DNA from: Diploscapter coronatus
Taxonomy: Eukaryota; Nematoda; Chromadorea; Rhabditida; Rhabditidae
Assembly: GCA_964036155.1 (NCBI GenBank)
Contig: OZ038423.1
Location: forward strand, 16,631,249 to 16,695,248
Direction: 5' to 3'
Length of the DNA stretch: 64,000 nucleotides
Each line of letters opens with the position of its first letter. Positions within the stretch are counted from its first letter, which is position 1. Below are positions 60,273 through 64,000 of the stretch, piece by piece. The notes below the pieces were generated by a model. That model had not been told where the DNA came from. It saw only the letters and a list, made by a program, of their open reading frames with translations, and ran no database searches. A program made the position numbers and the translations under genes.

Positions 60273-63200
60273 ATGGACAGTGGAAACGAGTCCACGGGAC
60301 CGGCGCCCATCGAGGTGAGTCCGCGATCAGACCTGTCAATTATTCAAATGCAGCACACCCAACTGTTCAACTGTGAAACTGATGAGCTGTTCTGTTGAAT
60401 TTGATGAGTCTATTTGCCCCCATTTTCTGATCCAAAAAAGAAGATTTCGAAATAAGTGGGCAGTGAGTGAGAGAATGCGAGGAAAAGAGCTGCAATGCGA
60501 GACGACACACGAGAAGGGAGCGTGGCAGACGAGGCAGATTTGGTTGTTTGATTACATTGTCCCTTTTTGCCTCTGCCTCTGCCGCTCTGCTCGGCTCTCG
60601 GTTTGCCTAGCCGCTGCCCTCATCTCATTTTCGCAATTGCATCCATTCCCCTCTATTCACATTCCACCAATTGATTGTGAATGGAAGTCCCCGTTAGCAC
60701 TAATACTCCTGCCGTGAGTCCCACCCCTAATCAGGAAAATCAACAGGTCTAGTCATAAAAATCAGCAGTTAGATGAGTTTGGAAGAGATAATCGCTCGAA
60801 AATTTCAGGTGGCAGTCGCCTCTGTGGACTCTGTGACAGAATACATCAGAGCAACGACAGCTGCATTCCTCGGTCTGACGGAGAAGTCGACTGACGAACT
60901 GGACAGGGCCCTGTCTTCCTCGAATGCAGTCTCCAAGTTCGTCTCCGATCACGGCACGCATATTCTCGTCGTCGACCGCACTCTGCAGGCTGGTAAGCAA
61001 ATGATCAAGGAGAAACGGTTTCTTGTAAAGCTCATCAAAATTAACTTGGGAATTCGATCACATAGGATTAGTTCGAGTGAAGTAGAGAATAAGGGTGCGT
61101 TCATACTTTTTTTGCATCGTGTCAATGCGAAGCCCATTTCACGCTGAAACTTTCGAAACAATTGACATAGTAAACCTTTAGGTTACATAATAACCTTTAA
61201 CGAACTTTAGAGAAATTAAAACAACACGCGATCGATGAATTTCAGACCAGACGAGCGACTCTGACACCGGAGATGAGAGCGAGTCTGCCGCAGCGTCGTT
61301 CAACGTGGCCAACGAGATCGTCTACAGAACGGAGAAGTCGACTTCCGTGGTCTATGTCAAGAAGGGCACCGTGGTCGAGGCTGACAAAGCCATTCCCGCT
61401 CAGCTCCGGGTCGTCACGTAAGAAAAGAATTAAGCGGTTCCTTTGGAAATGAGAATCATTTATTTGCAGACTGAACGAAGGCAACACGTACGAGACGATG
61501 ATCGCTCTGGTCGGAAAGGTCGCGTCCCCCTTCTTCAAGTCCTATGTCAAGGAGACTGGCAGAGGCGAGAGGGATGGAGACAAGCTCACGCCCACCATCG
61601 AGAAGAATCTCAACGAGGTCGAGGTGGCTCTTCTGCATCTGCAACAGAACATCGATATTCCGGAGATCAACCTGGCCATTCACCCAAATATCCAGGCAGC
61701 TGTGCAGAAGGCCAGCAAGGAGGGAAGGAAAGCGAAGGTTGGAAGGAGGCGACTGTGGAGAAATGAAATATGCATTGCAGGTGGAAGACTTGGGCGATTT
61801 GGTGGAAGACTCGGTGTTCCTCAACCAGCTGCAAAGTGGCGTGTCCCGATGGATCAAGGAAATTCGCAAAGTGAGAATTCTGACTCGGGTTGAAAATGTG
61901 GCATTGTTCTTTACGAAAGTCCACCTTCCAAAATGATCACTATGCTAAACTCGATGCTGATAGATTTTCCAACTCGCCATCATTGAAAGAAAAAAGAAAG
62001 CTTTCAATATTTCTGTCAATCTTGTCATTTTGAACATTTATTTCAGGTGACTCAGCTGGAACGCGACCCCGCTTCTGGAACGTCGCTGCAGGAAATGAAT
62101 TTCTGGCTGAATTTGGAGAGAGGACTGCAGAAGATCATGCAGAAGAGAGAGTCGGATGAGGTGCTGCTAACCCTCGAGGCACTCAAATCCGGCAAACGGT
62201 TCATCGCCACCGTCTCTTTCGACGCGGACACGGGACTCAAACAGGCGGTCGCCACTGTGGCTGACTACAACACTCTGATGAAGGTGAAAGAAAAAGAAAT
62301 TTATGATCAAACGCCAATTTTAATGCAAAGCATGGACTGACTTTTCATGGCAACAAATCATTATGAGGGCTGGCTTACATGGAAATAATTCCGAAATCTA
62401 AAAAGACGCCAAATTTAGAAAATATTCGCTCATAATTTTATCTTCATTTTAAGCAACACGTTTGGTTTCAAACTTTTACTGCCACTGATTTTTCAAGGCT
62501 TCCTATAGAAGCTGCAAAGGTCGGAGAATTGTAAAATTCGAATAAGGATAAGCACCGAATTCGGTAGGAGAACATTTGCCAAGGAAAGGTCTTCAAAGTG
62601 ACCCAACATTTTGTTGAGATCAAATATTATTATCCCTTGCATACCTCACTTTAGCTCGCGCTGTATGAATACATAAATTTTCACCAAAATGCGGATTTTG
62701 CAATAGTCTTTCATTTAGAAATGAGAAAGTGAATTGCAGGAGTTCCCCCTGAACGAGCTCGTCTCTGCAACCGACCTGGACTCCATTCGCATCGCTGTCG
62801 GCAACATCTTCACCCACATGAAGAAGCTCAGGTCTGAATGAGTGGACAGTTTGTTTTTTTTTTGGCTCAAATATACTTTTTCATTTTAAAGAATTCAAAA
62901 TAGGAATGAGTTGGAATTTAGATTGCGATTCTCAGAGTGTTCATTCAAACCTATCCTTAATTCAAATTTCCAAAACGTTAAACGTCACGATTCTTATTCA
63001 AGTGAACAAAGCAACAAGCAATTCAAATGTTACATCTTCCAAATAATAAACTCAAAGTGGTTTCTTGAAAATGACAAATTCAGGAACACGAAGTACCCAC
63101 TGCAGAGAGCAGTCAGCCTGGTGGAGGCGATTTCCCGCGATCTGCAGGCACAGCTGCTGAAGGTGCTCGGCTCGCGCAGACTCATGCACATCGCGATGCC

Positions 63201-64000
63201 CGAATTCGACCTGCTCATGAACAAGTGCTTCGAGGTGTTCAAGAAGTGGGATGACGAACACGATAAGTAAGGCATTTGTTGACTGAATGATTAGACAATC
63301 AACCTAATTGCAGGATAATCGCACTCATTCGCGACATTTCGAAGAAGAAGAGGAACGAGCCGGCCAAGATGATCTGGAAGGCGAATGCAGTCCACAAGAA
63401 GCTCGAGGCCAGACTCAATCAGATTCGTCAGTTCAGACGGTGAGTTTAGGATCCTAGGATTGGTTGGGATTGATTAATGACAAACTTTTCGAAGTGTTAA
63501 CTATCAAATAGGGTTATTTTTCATCACAAGTATCAATCTTAGATTACAGAATTAAAGTAAAGGTGCGATGATAGCCATCTTGTCTTTGACTTTGGAGGAA
63601 ACTTTATGCAGCAGTGAAATATCATTTGAAGATAAAAATTTCGATATCTTCATTCTATCAACCAGTCCCGTATGAACTATAAGATCAGATAGGCCATCAT
63701 TCCATTTTCTGCTTCGAATCAATTATCCATTGATTGAAATACCAATACTATGAAAAACTCTGACTATTTGATAAATATCAGCATTTCATGAAAAAATTGT
63801 GAGATGAAATATGCTATGATTTAGCCAGCACGAGCAGCTGCGCACAGTGATCGCCCGCGTGCTTCGCCCTGCAGGCACTCCGACCGGCAACGAGACGGCC
63901 ACAGATGAAGCACTCATCACTAGCGATGATGTGTCCGAAGCCACTCCTGTCGATCAGGTACGGATTTGTAAACAGGATAAAACTACAAATTTATGGTTGT
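60273..64000 (+). CDS. dhc-1: cytoplasmic dynein 1 heavy chain, N-terminal part (continues past window)
   Basis: Ten exons join in phase: 60273-60314, 60809-60992, 61246-61417, 61470-61737, 61781-61870, 62047-62283, 62740-62831, 63084-63266, 63314-63439 and 63825-63957, which ends at a GT donor. This gives 509 residues from [14 protein letters not shown]. The sequence follows the DHC_N1 tail domain of animal cytoplasmic dynein: [67 protein letters not shown] and [17 protein letters not shown]. The tail dimerises the heavy chain and binds intermediate and light-intermediate chains; motor domains lie beyond the window. Exons are GC-rich with strong codon bias, as expected of a highly expressed essential gene. 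An alternative first exon may exist at 60681-60746. Confidence 0.98.
60681..60746 (+). CDS. possible alternative first exon of dynein heavy chain
   Basis: ATG at 60681 opens 22 codons ([19 protein letters not shown] then NQQ) that end at CAG|GTCTAG in the same phase as the first dynein exon. It would splice into 60809, giving a different Ser/Thr/Pro-rich N-terminus. No acceptor is seen before it, which suits a first exon. The intron would be only 62 nt. It could equally be intronic sequence read by chance. Confidence 0.4.

Noticed and set aside
1..64000. CRISPR arrays, rRNA and tRNA genes
   Set aside because: No regularly spaced direct repeats, rRNA-like blocks or complete tRNA folds were seen by eye; a covariance-model scan would be decisive for tRNAs.

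Overview
The window is nuclear DNA of a free-living-type or parasitic nematode, most likely a chromadorean related to the rhabditids. Signs of this are many 40-60 nt introns with TTTCAG-type acceptors, acceptor-like sites just upstream of start codons (as for spliced-leader trans-splicing), nematode receptor and secreted families, and a muscleblind gene with a single zinc-finger pair as in Caenorhabditis. The species cannot be named from the sequence. Genes are split into short exons, so nearly all models below were built by joining exons by phase and protein-family fit. Every junction I give keeps the frame open. No CRISPR array, tRNA or rRNA was found.

Layout. 213-365 (+): last exons of a beta-thymosin gene. 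366-10,375: gene-poor, very pyrimidine-rich DNA upstream of muscleblind. 10,416-18,055 (+): mbl-1, nine exons, with two foldback elements in its introns. 20,527-24,621 (-): a single-pass membrane protein with a Cys-rich ectodomain, tentatively shavenoid-like. 25,211-27,848 (-): a secreted, Cys-rich, probably GPI-anchored protein (CPG4-like). 29,725-31,463 (+): a 125-aa single-pass membrane protein. 31,623-35,203 (-): a complete flavin-containing monooxygenase. 37,326-37,985 (+): a chemoreceptor (Srt-like) relic whose middle is replaced by a foldback repeat. 39,131-40,717 (+): a short 7TM-type receptor gene. 44,365-54,791 (-): a complete lysosomal beta-mannosidase. Its 3.2-kb intron holds, on the opposite strand, a complete cytochrome b561-type gene (48,659-51,078). 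56,279-58,449 (+): an F-box protein. 60,273 to beyond the right edge (+): N-terminal part of cytoplasmic dynein heavy chain.

The genes are mostly unrelated housekeeping, RNA-processing and membrane-protein genes; they do not form an operon or a single pathway. The most unusual features are (i) several introns in the fmo and beta-mannosidase genes that fit only a GC-AG boundary, (ii) the b561 gene nested in beta-mannosidase and lacking a DOMON domain, (iii) the receptor relic with only the TM1 and TM7 ends, and (iv) many foldback/MITE elements, including one related family seen three times.
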